Below, piece after piece: positions 44,901 through 54,349 of a DNA stretch of 64,000 nt. The stretch's first letter is position 1. Every line of letters begins with the position of its first letter. The stretch is from NCBI GenBank assembly GCA_000328365.1, contig KB298688.1, forward strand, positions 678,370 through 742,369. The letters run 5' to 3'. Made by a program: the position numbers and the translations under genes. Source of the DNA: Capitella teleta. Taxonomy: Eukaryota > Annelida > Polychaeta > Capitellidae. The notes under the pieces are model-generated. The model saw only the letters and a program-made list of their open reading frames with translations. It did no database searches and had not been told where the DNA came from.

Positions 44901-47857
44901 GTTCATATAGGATCATACAACAATACTCAAGAGTGTGGTAACACTATTACCAAGTTTGACAGCGACCTCATGTTGATGGCAGTTACGCAATCCGCGATTG
45001 TAATGATGAGAAATAGATTGATTCCCCCCAAAGGAACATATTATGATTAGCCATTTAACACACCAACTTCACATTTATTACACATAGACAAGAGGCTATC
45101 CTGTTGCTCATAATATAATGCAAGTGTGAATGCTCTGAGTACTCACCATGACTGTTTTGGAGTTGCCTCCCAGCGAATCCTGCAGGAGACGCGTCAGTTT
45201 TGAGTTGCGGTACGGAATGTGCGAACTTTTGCCGTCAACCAGAGCTGAGATGACGTTGCCCAGGGTTGACAGTGACAGGTTGATTTTGGTCGCCTCTTTC
45301 AAGCGCTGTCCACTGGAGCCGGTCTTGGACTGCCGCTCAGAACCCTGATCGTTGAGAATAACATTGAAATGCAGTGAGGAGATTTAAACCCAGGCCTTTA
45401 AGTTATATTTTAGAGAAAGTTCTTTTTCATTGCAATTTTGTATTACAGTTAAACCTATTGAGAATACCGGTAGGTAATCTCCAACCACAAATTAAAAAAT
45501 GTTATCTCTGACTCTAGCTGAATTGCCATTGGACGAGGGAGATGTTGGTTATGGGATTATGAATCATAATGGTCTGCATACGAGAACGTTATGATGCAGA
45601 GTGCGTTATGATTACATGAGATGCGTTATGATTCCTCATGCACATGCAAGGTGAAGTAAGAAACTCAAAAAATAGAGAAACAAAAAAATCGCTTTAAAGG
45701 GAGAAAATAAATCGCCAACCACCAAAATTAAAGTTCTTACAGATTTACAAAAACTAATGAAGCAAAAATAATATTTTGAATAATGATAGAAACAAGATCA
45801 ATATAAATAACTTAATTTAGCATTGATGTCTGTCCCGCATACTACTTAAATGTAAAGTATAAAATGCTTTTTATTGGAAATGTTAATTCTGAGAATTTGC
45901 AACTTCACCATTGATATTATTAAATAATAACAGTGAATTTTCACAGTGTGCTGTTCAATAGACTTTTTCTACAGTGCATGATCATACGTGGTACGTACAG
46001 CCAAGTCAACCAGATGCAGCTTGCCGACGCGAACCCTTTGCTTGTGGTCAGGTCCCAAGTCACAGCACTCTATGGTTACAGTGAAAATGGCATGCGATCT
46101 CGAACTGTGTTCATTCATGTTGGTTGCACCGACATGACCTAGAAACAAGGGTCAAAGAAGCATATAAATTATGAACTTAGTGAAACCAAAATCAGACAAT
46201 AAACGAAACACGACTTGCAACAGAAGAACTTTGAGCCATCACAATTTGTAAAAGTAGTTATCAAAGAGCAATTATTAAAACTCAAAAGTTCTTGAGGCAA
46301 AATTTATATAACTGATAACCCACAAACCAAAAGCCATGCAACAAAAATCATGCAAGAGCATCATAAAAAGCATGCAATGAGAATACCATGACTGGGATAT
46401 GCAGTGTCATTCATTATTATTGCACAACAAAATCAGCCCTCATTTATGTATTCTTAAATAATGCTTTTCAGTGACATCAAAATTGAAAATGTCTGAAATT
46501 GGAGCAGGAATAATAAGGTCTGATTGATCGTCAAGTACATTTAACACCATAGTACATTTAATATGAAACAAAATCACCCAAAGCAAGGAGCAATGATCCA
46601 CTGAAGACAACACTCACGGCCAAATCCACCAGCTGCAATTTCCCTGCTCTAACACGATCGCCTCCGTCAACTCCCTTGTAACTGCATTCAACCGTGATGG
46701 TGAAGATGGCGTGCGACCTTGAACTCTGCTCATTCATGTGCGTGTATCCCACAATCCCTGAAAATGAGGTGCGAAGACAGTGCACGGGGGATATCTAGGT
46801 GATTCACTAACGAAGGATTACTAAACAGGGAAATATAACAGGGCTCTAACAGGAAACAATTCAGTTTAGTTTTTGCTCAAAAGAGAAAAGTAAAGGTATC
46901 GTATCATGAAGAACACAACTGAGACTTGATTAATGATGAAAAGAGCAGAAAACTCTCTGCTAAAGTTCAGTATCAGCTTAACTTTGATTTGTGTCTGATA
47001 TCAGCTAAAAGTTGAATCACAAATTATACAATATTGATCGCAAACAACAGTATACCACCACAGAATGCATGCAACTATTAATTTCAAAAAATTTGATTGA
47101 TTTATTATCCAATGCTGGATAAATTCCTTATATAAAATAATAGATTTTTATACTTACGGTTTTTGTTGCCTAGGGTCATAATGTGATCCATATCGTCGGC
47201 GTTATTCACAACAAAAGTTGATAAATCCTTGACGTACACTCCAACATCAGGCCTCTCTTTCACCTTTAAAAATTTGAAATGATTTTAATGACAATTTCAT
47301 CAAAGTGAAGTTTGTCTAACATTGTGACACTTACGTAACAATAACGATAACGTAAATACTAAACCGTAAAGAGGTGATATATTAAACACATACCTCATGC
47401 CTCATATTCTGATCTTTGCCAAGTAAATCTCGAACTTCTTCATTGTATATCTCAAGATACGACACTCGCACCAAGAATCTGAGCAGAATAAAAAGAGATT
47501 CATCACTTGGCATGTTATTCATGCGATCAACAAACCTGACGTCCCCTTCAGCTTTGGCGATGGCGCCGAAGATATGCGCAAAAGAATTCGGGATGATCCC
47601 TCTTAGCTCCGGAAGACTACGCAAGCCTTCCATGGTGAATGTCTTTCCAGTTCCAGTCTGTCCGTAGGCAAAGATTGTCCCTGAGGGATAGAAAACCTCA
47701 TCACCATGGACATAATCACCAGAGCAACATACCATTGTATCCCTCTAGAACCATGTCCACAATCGGTCTAGCAACCTCATTGTAGACGTCAACTTGTTTG
47801 CATTTCTCCCCGAATGTTGTGTCAAATGTGAAGACTTTATGCGGATCGTTGATCCCA
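38997..47857 (-). CDS. KIF3A: Kinesin-2 motor subunit KIF3A (5' end lost in assembly gap)
   Basis: Exons on the minus strand: up to 47857-47733 (cut by the gap), 47680-47536, 47478-47394, 47263-47158, one of two alternative exons (46757-46618 or 46138-45999), 45344-45147, 40438-40264, 40219 to about 40136, about 40083-39741, 39690-39579, 39514 to about 39386, 39333 to about 39103, and a last short exon ending at 38997. Motor motifs in order: P-loop [32 protein letters not shown], switch [10 protein letters not shown], switch [45 protein letters not shown]. The KIF3A-specific neck reads [20 protein letters not shown], then an acidic stretch, a long coiled-coil stalk ([18 protein letters not shown]) and the tail [20 protein letters not shown]. 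The C-terminus EPTIESLIQ parallels the vertebrate KIF3A end, not KIF3B. It drives anterograde intraflagellar transport with KIF3B/KAP3. The first motor exon or exons are missing, presumably in or beyond the gap. Confidence 0.96.
42247..43209 (-). CDS. Single-exon disordered protein with two SxIP motifs, nested in KIF3A intron
   Basis: A 320-codon intronless frame starts at ATG 43209 ([20 protein letters not shown]); the frame is open further upstream but without an ATG. It lies on the same strand as KIF3A, inside the 4.7-kb intron between 45147 and 40438. Composition is Ser/Pro/Arg/Thr-rich, with an acidic middle ([20 protein letters not shown]) and basic flanks. Two S-R-I-P sites in basic/proline context ([15 protein letters not shown] and [11 protein letters not shown]) match the SxIP consensus that recruits proteins to EB1 at microtubule plus ends. 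A third site is R-R-I-P. No folded domain is seen. If expressed it could be a microtubule-plus-end protein. It could also be a spliced alternative exon of something larger. The high coding density over 960 bp argues against chance. Confidence 0.6.
   Translation of the reverse strand: MVAITMEAPRILSFGARLKKFFRIKNEDTVSYDKEEVKSRIPRPRVKEKRNSIRTDFIRFDVSDIRTARDSTVSLSDSVRTGTVDSGCSGLTSHTETSDDVTSGECRCRTEPLTRRNLSPLIKRRLQIPPSIPQSLSSSSSSLGLSDHDSEDLCLSDLSDCEILDSVNSSTSVQQTISCASLQPQQSPSKLRQPSTEPPRRRIPTPIKSPEVKPKLTRINQSTTRHVTPNCQSKRSVTFIRALSSSPVVRRPKTSPVISKSPNSRIPQLHPTEPSPKTPRVAQKGRQKSWREKRSTAKVRPVSDADSYYSSNLCVVRVFG
43561..44196 (+). CDS. Possible small gene divergent from the SxIP protein, inside the KIF3A intron
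   Basis: A coding-like first exon starts at ATG 43561 ([20 protein letters not shown]) and runs to a possible donor at 43699. A good acceptor (ATGTTTGCAG) at 43885 and a terminal frame ending [15 protein letters not shown] at 44196 look like later exons. The middle joins are not unique: one in-frame solution uses 43886-43927 with a weak donor and an acceptor at 44139 or so. The ATG lies about 350 bp from that of the minus-strand SxIP protein, so a shared bidirectional promoter is possible. No family is recognised. Confidence 0.35.
43978..44000. repeat. (CT)n microsatellite
   Basis: A run of CTCTCTCT about 20 bp long within the KIF3A intron. A similar (GA)n run lies at 41647-41660. Confidence 0.85.
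45999..46138 (-). other. KIF3A: KIF3A alternative exon B (140 nt, switch I region)
   Basis: An acceptor (TTGTTTCTAG) and donor GCT|GTACGT bound an exon of exactly the same length and phases as exon A. It encodes [20 protein letters not shown] and continues to GKLHLVDLA, which is the canonical kinesin-2 sequence around switch I. About 32 of 47 residues match exon A, with the differences concentrated between E-C and G-K-L. Neither copy contains a stop or a damaged splice site. Confidence 0.9.
46618..46757 (-). other. KIF3A: KIF3A alternative exon A (140 nt, switch I region)
   Basis: An acceptor (CATTTTCAG) and donor GCC|GTGAGT bound the exon. It enters in phase 1 and leaves in phase 0. It encodes [20 protein letters not shown] and continues to GKLQLVDLA, the first half of switch II. 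SSRSH is intact, but the usual G-A-T-N-M-N-E-H before it reads G-Y-T-H-M-N-E-Q. The alternative copy B lies 479 bp downstream. Confidence 0.9.
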
Positions 47858-47926
47858 NNNNNNNNNNNNNNNNNNNNNNNNNNNNNNNNNNNNNNNNNNN
47901 NNNNNNNNNNNNNNNNNNNNNNNNNN
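47858..47926. other. Assembly gap (69 N)
   Basis: A run of N interrupts the 5' part of KIF3A, directly at the exon encoding [19 protein letters not shown]. Sequence beyond the gap (47927-48040) does not encode the expected KIF3A N-terminal strand, so the missing exon may lie in the gap or the join may be wrong. Confidence 0.95.
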
Positions 47927-47927
47927 A

Positions 47928-50900
47928 GGCAGACAGGAAGCTGGAGACGGAGGCAGAAGAGATGCTCGTGAAATAGATCTTTTGAACAATAAACAATGAA
48001 CGTAGCACTCTATTTTCACGGTGCAAAGGCCAAAGGGTCATATGATTTTTGAGTTACCATGCATCAGTATTTTGGCTTCTGAGTTTGGGAATGGTACAAC
48101 CATATATGCCAATACAGCATTGGCCTGATGATGGTACGTCACTATGCGTGAAATATAATTCCACAAGTATAACTGATCTGATTATAAATGTGATTATTCT
48201 GATTTGATGACTATATATTTTTGATGGACTATAATTGTATGATTTCTATTGACTATTCACTTGTTCAGCAGAATTAATAGAATAATTGTAGGCTCCACAA
48301 ATTTTGGTTTGACACTTTACATATAGTCAGTGTACATGCAAGTATGCCAGAATGTTCATTTGCATAAATGCATAAACAGCTGCCTTTACAGGCACAGACC
48401 AGATTCATTTCGGAGATGTGCGTTCATTGTTACGTGCGTTCTTGAAGGCTGAAGTGACATAGGAACCAGCCAAAAGGATGATAATGATAAACTATAGTAA
48501 AGTAAAAGTAATACCGAATTGTCTTGGTTATAAGCACCCTCCTAATTAAATGCTCATCCGACCTTTTTCAAACCAGAAATTGATGAATTTATGTACACGC
48601 CCACTAGCGCCAAGGTATTTATAACAGCAAGCTCTGTGCTGCCATCTCACTTTAACTGTTACAGGCAGTGTAACTGTGTCAGCAATCTCAGTTTTGAACA
48701 AGTTTTTTTACTCAATTCAGGAAAAATTATAAAAGGCATGTTATACACAGACAGCTCGCTGCTTGTCGATTTCACGAGTCAAACTCCTTATCAGCGCAAG
48801 AAATGTTTTCCCCAACTGCATGAGTGAAGATTATAAGCCCATAAGACGCAATACACAACATCGTATACTACCAACCACCATGCTTTGGAAATGTACAAAC
48901 AAAGACTTAGACTTTATGAGGCTGCTTCAAACAACCTCTATAGATGAACCTTAAATCAATTAGCAGCCGTGTAAGAGAACGTAATAAATGCGCAGTCTTA
49001 AATCAGAGCATGCACAGCCACGCACAGCAGTGCGCCGTGCATAGCCACAAAAAACCATATTATGTAGGTCGTTTCTTATGTGCTATTGTATAAATGGTTG
49101 GTGTCACTCAATCTCAAATACTGTAAACATAATCAGACCCCGAAACGGAAATCGCCTGACCGGCGGGTGATTCAATCGCCCGCATAAGTCTACGGAACCA
49201 CCTGCCTGAATTAAAAGTTCGCACACGATCGGCACGATGGAAATGCATCTTAACCACATCATAGCAGGCAAGCAGGCGCGAATAGCCTCCCACGGAAATG
49301 TACGAAGACACCCGAAGTGTCCATATTAGGAAATCAGAACATTCATTATTCTAAATTCCTTTGAACAAGCGGAAAACACCAAAGCCGAATGAGTTTTGCA
49401 GCACTTAATTTTTTTTTTTCGATCTGTAGATTGATAGCTGAACAGTTTGTTGTTCATAATGTTTGAGTTCATGAAATAAATGTTAATTCATGGCAACCAC
49501 AAAGCCTTTCCAAACATTTATTATCCGCGCGCTATAATTTAGTATAATCACCCGCCTCAACCTTTTGAGGAGGGTGATATTTCGCCCTCCTGGGTTTTCC
49601 TGGTTTCAAGGTCTGCAAAATAAATGTAGCAAGCATAGAGTAGGCCTATCTTTAATCGAACTGACGCTGTGCAGATTCTTCTGGCTATGCAGCCTGTTGT
49701 TTTAAGCATTACTTAAATATGGGGCAGACGCCGACACGCTTCCCAGAGTTTACAAGTGATTTTTGTGGAATGCGCATCTACATACAGTGAAATTGATATG
49801 CTCTCAGCCTGTGCCTTAGCGCACTTCAGGTATAACCAAGACAATATGGTAATATTATTTTGTAAGTTGTAGTCAAACCAGACACAGGGAGTCTTATCAC
49901 AATATCAGTGGGCTCTGATTACATGAAATGCCAATGCAGTCTTCTAGACAGTATATAATAATATTACATATATACACAGTAATCATTCACTGCATTGACT
50001 GATTTAGTTTGGTCCATCATGATATCATCATGATCATGATCATATTATATATTATATTTTCCTTAGTACCTGTCACTCACTGAGGACCTGGTAAGACCCC
50101 CTGTCACTCACACTGACTCGACTGAGTGAGTCACTGTGAGTGTAGCTGACATACTACAGCGAGCCCAATGAGGTATACAGACCTCGCCCGAGAATCTGTG
50201 CTACTGTGAGTGTGACTGTGAAACCAGTGCCAGTGGCTGCGGAGTAGGGTGCAGCCGGAGTTGAGTAAGGGGAGAGAAGAATTAAAAACTAAAAGGCCTA
50301 AAATTCCTTGGTAAATAATGAAAGCTTACACTAATAGGCATCTTCAGGTGTCTCTCCCATCCAACACTTTCCCTCTAAAAGTCTAAGCTTTCAGTCCTGT
50401 CAGTTTAGGAGCTGTCATATTGTTATAACTCGCAGCGAATGTTTTCTTGATCTGTGATTGGTCAAAATTCGGTCATCATGAATATCCATAAGATATTCAT
50501 GACGTCATAAAGCGTTGCTGGTGACGAGAAACCAACAGGAAAACTTATCATGTCTTAAAGTGGGGGCGAGTTTGGAGTATTGCTGGTGATAATCTAAAGC
50601 TATTGGTCATTTATCTTCTCTGGTAACATCTTATACCTTCTGAATTTCGAGTTTAATTCCACACAAATCGGTTCATCTGAAAATATACTCGTAATCATGA
50701 AACATCATAACGCGTATAATATTTATGAAATCATAACGCATGAACATGAAATCATAACGCTATTAGCGCCTGTTTTGATTAATATAAGGCTGTTTGAACA
50801 CATTCTCATGATTCCCGTGTCCCAAGTATTTGATGATGAAGACACAGATCTGTGCCTCGAGCGGTGATGGAGACACAGCCCTTTATTTTTATAAGTCTTA

Positions 50901-50980
50901 CACAATAAATATTCAAATTCTAACTCTAACATTATCATTATTATAAGGCGCTCTTTGCCTTTATTCATGCACATTCTGGA
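47928..50980. other. Intergenic region without recognised genes
   Basis: I see no supported gene. There is AT-rich sequence at 49970-50060 with CATGATCATGATCAT-type short repeats, CACTGTGAGTG repeats at 50130-50220, and a cluster of four ATCATAACGC motifs at 50700-50762, about 500 bp upstream of the gene at 51263. Confidence 0.5.
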
Positions 50981-50982
50981 AT

Positions 50983-51245
50983 TTATTCATCAATTCATTC
51001 AGTATTTCATTATTTGAAATTATTCATCATTTTAGTTCAGTATTTCATTATTTGAAATTATTCACCTTTTTCATTCAGTATTTCATTATTTGAAATTATT
51101 CATCATTTTCATTCAGTATTTCATTATTTGAAATTATTCATCATTTTCATTCAGTATTTCATTATTTGAAATTATTCATCATTTTCATTCAGTATTTCAT
51201 TATTTGAAATTATTCATGTATTCATTATTTGAAATTATTCATGGT
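50983..51245. repeat. AT-rich minisatellite, ~38-bp unit, about six copies
   Basis: The unit contains TTCAGTATTTCATTATTTGA followed by AATTATTCATCATTTTCA. Copies are nearly identical in the middle and degenerate at both ends. The array ends about 18 bp before the ATG at 51263, so it occupies the promoter or 5' UTR of that gene. Confidence 0.9.
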
Positions 51246-51262
51246 TTTCAGGGAAGAAAACG

Positions 51263-52836
51263 ATGGCGAAAAACCAGGGAGTGAGCACTTTCCATAGTCA
51301 ATATTCTGATGATTTTGAGCCGATAAGCAGGCCTGCCTCAAGCGTGCGTTTTTCTGAGGAAATCATAACTTATGAAGACGCGTCATTTTCACCCTCACAA
51401 TCATCGTCATCGTATACGACCGACTTTGATTCGGATAACTCCAGGAGTAAATTCTCATATGTTGAAACTGTTGCAACGGAACCTAAAAACAATGAGAGTT
51501 ACACGTATACTGATGCCTTCACATCGGAGATCCCCACTGAAAAAACTGAACGGAAATTATCAGAGACGATATCAGCGCAAGAGGATATTAGCTATGAAGA
51601 AGAAGCCTCTTCAGTGTGGTGAATAATCTCTTGAAAAATTTGTATCTAGTGTTTATTTTATTCTTTTACTAGGTCAAGTGAAACTAGGTCATGCACGTCA
51701 ATTACAGACACTGACCATCTTGATGATTCTGAAGTGTCCTATTCAGCTGATTTCACTGAGTCCTCTACCACACGAAAGTCCCCAGGGTTATCAACGACTG
51801 AATATCAAACTTTTTCCTATGTAGATTCTGATGATTCAAGAATGACCCCTCAGTTGGTGAGTCAATTTATGTAACTCTTTTCCATGTTTAATATCTGTTA
51901 CCAGAATACCCAAGATGCCAAACAAGCATTCATTGCTAAGTGCATGAATAATTTGCAGTTGAATCAACTTGACAAGAGAAGAAACATGGCACCCATGTTG
52001 CCAAATAAGGTTACCCTAAGCAGTGCGTTTATTCTATTCATATTCTTCAAAATGTTCCAACTTTGACGTTTGTGATTTCTCCTTCAGAACTATCAGAAAT
52101 TGATGCATTGAATTCATTCTGCCGCAGTCGCGTTGAGCAATTGCAATCTGATGGTGAGTCTGTGATCTGTCTTGGTTCCTGCGGCAAAATTATTCTTTGA
52201 ACAGATCGTCCACTTTGCACTGCCCTCTCTTCTAGAGAGAGACTAACCGGAGTCCACTCCTCTGATCTGGCTTCAAATTACGGAATCACTGATCACCAAA
52301 TCAATCGAATACTCCTGAAGAATACTCAAGCTAAACTCCAAAAGGTACTTCTTTTCACTCATGTTTTTCGGCTATAACTGGATTATTTATATACATCTAC
52401 TGGACATATAATTATATAGATTTTATAAATATCCCAGATGGCGGAGGATGATCCTCATGATGTGCGATCATGCCAGAAATGCAGGTTTGTTATCAGGCCA
52501 ACATGGTTACATATATTTCCAAGATTCCTGCTCTTTTTGTTAGCAAAAAAGTTGAGAAAATGGCAGAAGTAGATTTTGTGAAACGAGCAAAAGCCATCGT
52601 GTCAGAGAAGTTAATCAATGAGAAAGTTGAATGGAACGCGATTTGGAGCCATGTAAGACATGCGATTTCATCTGTTTATTCTGGTGATGGAATCTCTCTT
52701 TTGTTTACAGGATCCGATTTGTTTACAAGGAGAGGCTCTTCGTGACCTTCCGTACTTTGGAGGTTGTACTTCTAGGGAAATTTTGGATAAATGGCAGGAC
52801 GCTATCTTGACGGAGAAACAGAAAAATCAAACATGA
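51263..52836 (+). CDS. Ser/Thr/Asp-rich protein with C-terminal CxxC region, possibly C8orf48-like
   Basis: Phase-matched exons: 51263 to about 51617, about 51674-51856, 51905-52008, about 52089-52154, about 52206-52345, 52439-52485, 52547-52653, 52711-52836. The N-terminal part is disordered and acidic (FHSQYSDDFEPISRPASSV; EIITYEDASFSPSQSSSSYT). A central helical stretch contains NTQDAKQAFIAKCMNNLQL. Then comes DRPLCTALSSRERLTGVH, a CQKC motif and a helical end (GEALRDLPYFGGCTSREIL). The CQKC followed by K-rich helices and a G-E-x-L-x-D-L-P segment recalls the uncharacterised vertebrate C8orf48-type proteins, but this rests on memory only. The stop lies 37 bp from the convergent QTMAN stop. 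Confidence 0.7.
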
Positions 52837-52873
52837 TTTTTATATTATATTTATTAAACACAATTTCTTATGA

Positions 52874-54349
52874 TTATGATGATTTTTCATTTGGATTTAA
52901 GAGTTGTAGATAGTCTTTGCCAAGTGATGCCCAACTGTATTTTTCAAAGTCAACCTTATTGAATAGAAAACATCGTATACAAATACATAATACTAAATCA
53001 ATTAAATCCCTACCAAGATGGAGGATTTCTTAGCCATCTCAGGGAATTTGCAGAATCGTTTCAAAGCTTTGAGCAGTTGAGCTGGAGTGTTGTACAAACA
53101 TTCCTCTGTTAAATAAATTGGATTGTTTTTATCAAATGTCAATTCACAATCCAGACATACTAGGAAATATCTCAGGATAGGACAGTCTGTTAGGGCACAG
53201 GGGCATACATCCACAATACGCTGCTTCAAGCCTGAAAAAAAGTGCCAATAAAACACATTCAAGTCAAGAATTGGCTCAACTACATTGCGACACCAAAGAA
53301 TTCATGCTTAGCTGTTGACACAACAACATCTGCTTCTGAAAGCGCTTTGTAATAAGCATCTCTGCTTGGCATGAAACCCCAGTGCTCCACACGCCCACCA
53401 AGCCGCTCCTTGCTGGTGTCAAAGATTTCTGTGAAGTAACCAGTTATGATCAAGTCCACACAGATCATATTCTCACCGGGGATTTCACTAAACTGTTCAC
53501 CGATGACAGAAACTCTGAACTGAAATCCGTCTTCGATTAACTTGAACAAACATTCAAAGAATTCATCGGGACCCTTATCATGCTCCCTGTTAATTGATTG
53601 AATGATTAGATGATTGACTGCATGTAATTATCACCATCTATGCGGCCATATAATGTGCAAGGGTCCATCCTCTTTGTTGACTTTAGACGTTTCCTCTTTG
53701 ACTTCTAAGCGAACAGGAAATTCAATGGGAAAATACAACACACGTGATTTCTGTCTGATTAACTTTTCGATATCCTTGGGTCGATAATCAGGAATAAGAT
53801 GTAAGTGGCTTTGGATATTTCCAAGGAATGATTCCATGTTAAAAGATGAATTAAAGACCACAATGTCAGCTGTTAAACTGAAAATAATACAAGTCAAAAA
53901 TAAAATTAGAATTACACGCAGTCGTCATATCTCACCAAGTTAAGATTTGACTGTAGCCATACTGGAAGTCACCATCTTGTTTCTTGCGAACAGGATAAAT
54001 CAACTGGTTTTCATGAAAATATACGATCTTTTGAAGACTCGAGAGATCGGGACGAATTGCTATCAAGTCGCTAAGTGGAAGAACCGCACTGCAGAAGAGA
54101 GTCCTGCAGGAATAATTAATTTGGAGATTGATGCATAATCAAAATGATTGAAGTATACCTGAACCTGTGATCCTGAGGTATCGTCTGCGCAAAATGAATA
54201 GCAGACGTCCTGGCTCGCCAGTGCCATTTTTTGGCTGTCATGGTATGCACAACGCATCCTTCAACACGAGACGATAGCACATCCGTCAGCTGTCTGTGGG
54301 ATCCGCCGTAAAAGGGCTCAATCAGCAGAATGCCACTGGAATCAGCCAT
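52874..54349 (-). CDS. QTMAN: tRNA-queuosine alpha-mannosyltransferase (GTDC1/QTMAN)
   Basis: Starts at ATG 54349 ([20 protein letters not shown]) and ends at 52876-52874. Exon content matches human GTDC1 throughout: [125 protein letters not shown], and a last exon [24 protein letters not shown] is the GT4-type donor site. The long insert of vertebrate GTDC1 between the two Rossmann halves is short here. A 48-bp intron (53429-53476) is stop-free and in frame, so an unspliced reading adds 16 residues. The enzyme mannosylates queuosine in tRNA-Asp. It converges closely with the plus-strand gene ending at 52836, so the 3' UTRs probably overlap. Confidence 0.93.

Noticed and set aside
44667-44906. 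79-codon minus-strand frame in the KIF3A intron ([17 protein letters not shown])
   Set aside because: It looks helical but has no clear acceptor, start context or partner exon; not enough to call a gene.
49114-49311. Minus-strand frame upstream of the gap as the missing KIF3A first exon
   Set aside because: It does not encode the expected kinesin N-terminal strand (V-x-V-x-x-R-x-R-P) and has no phase-matching donor.
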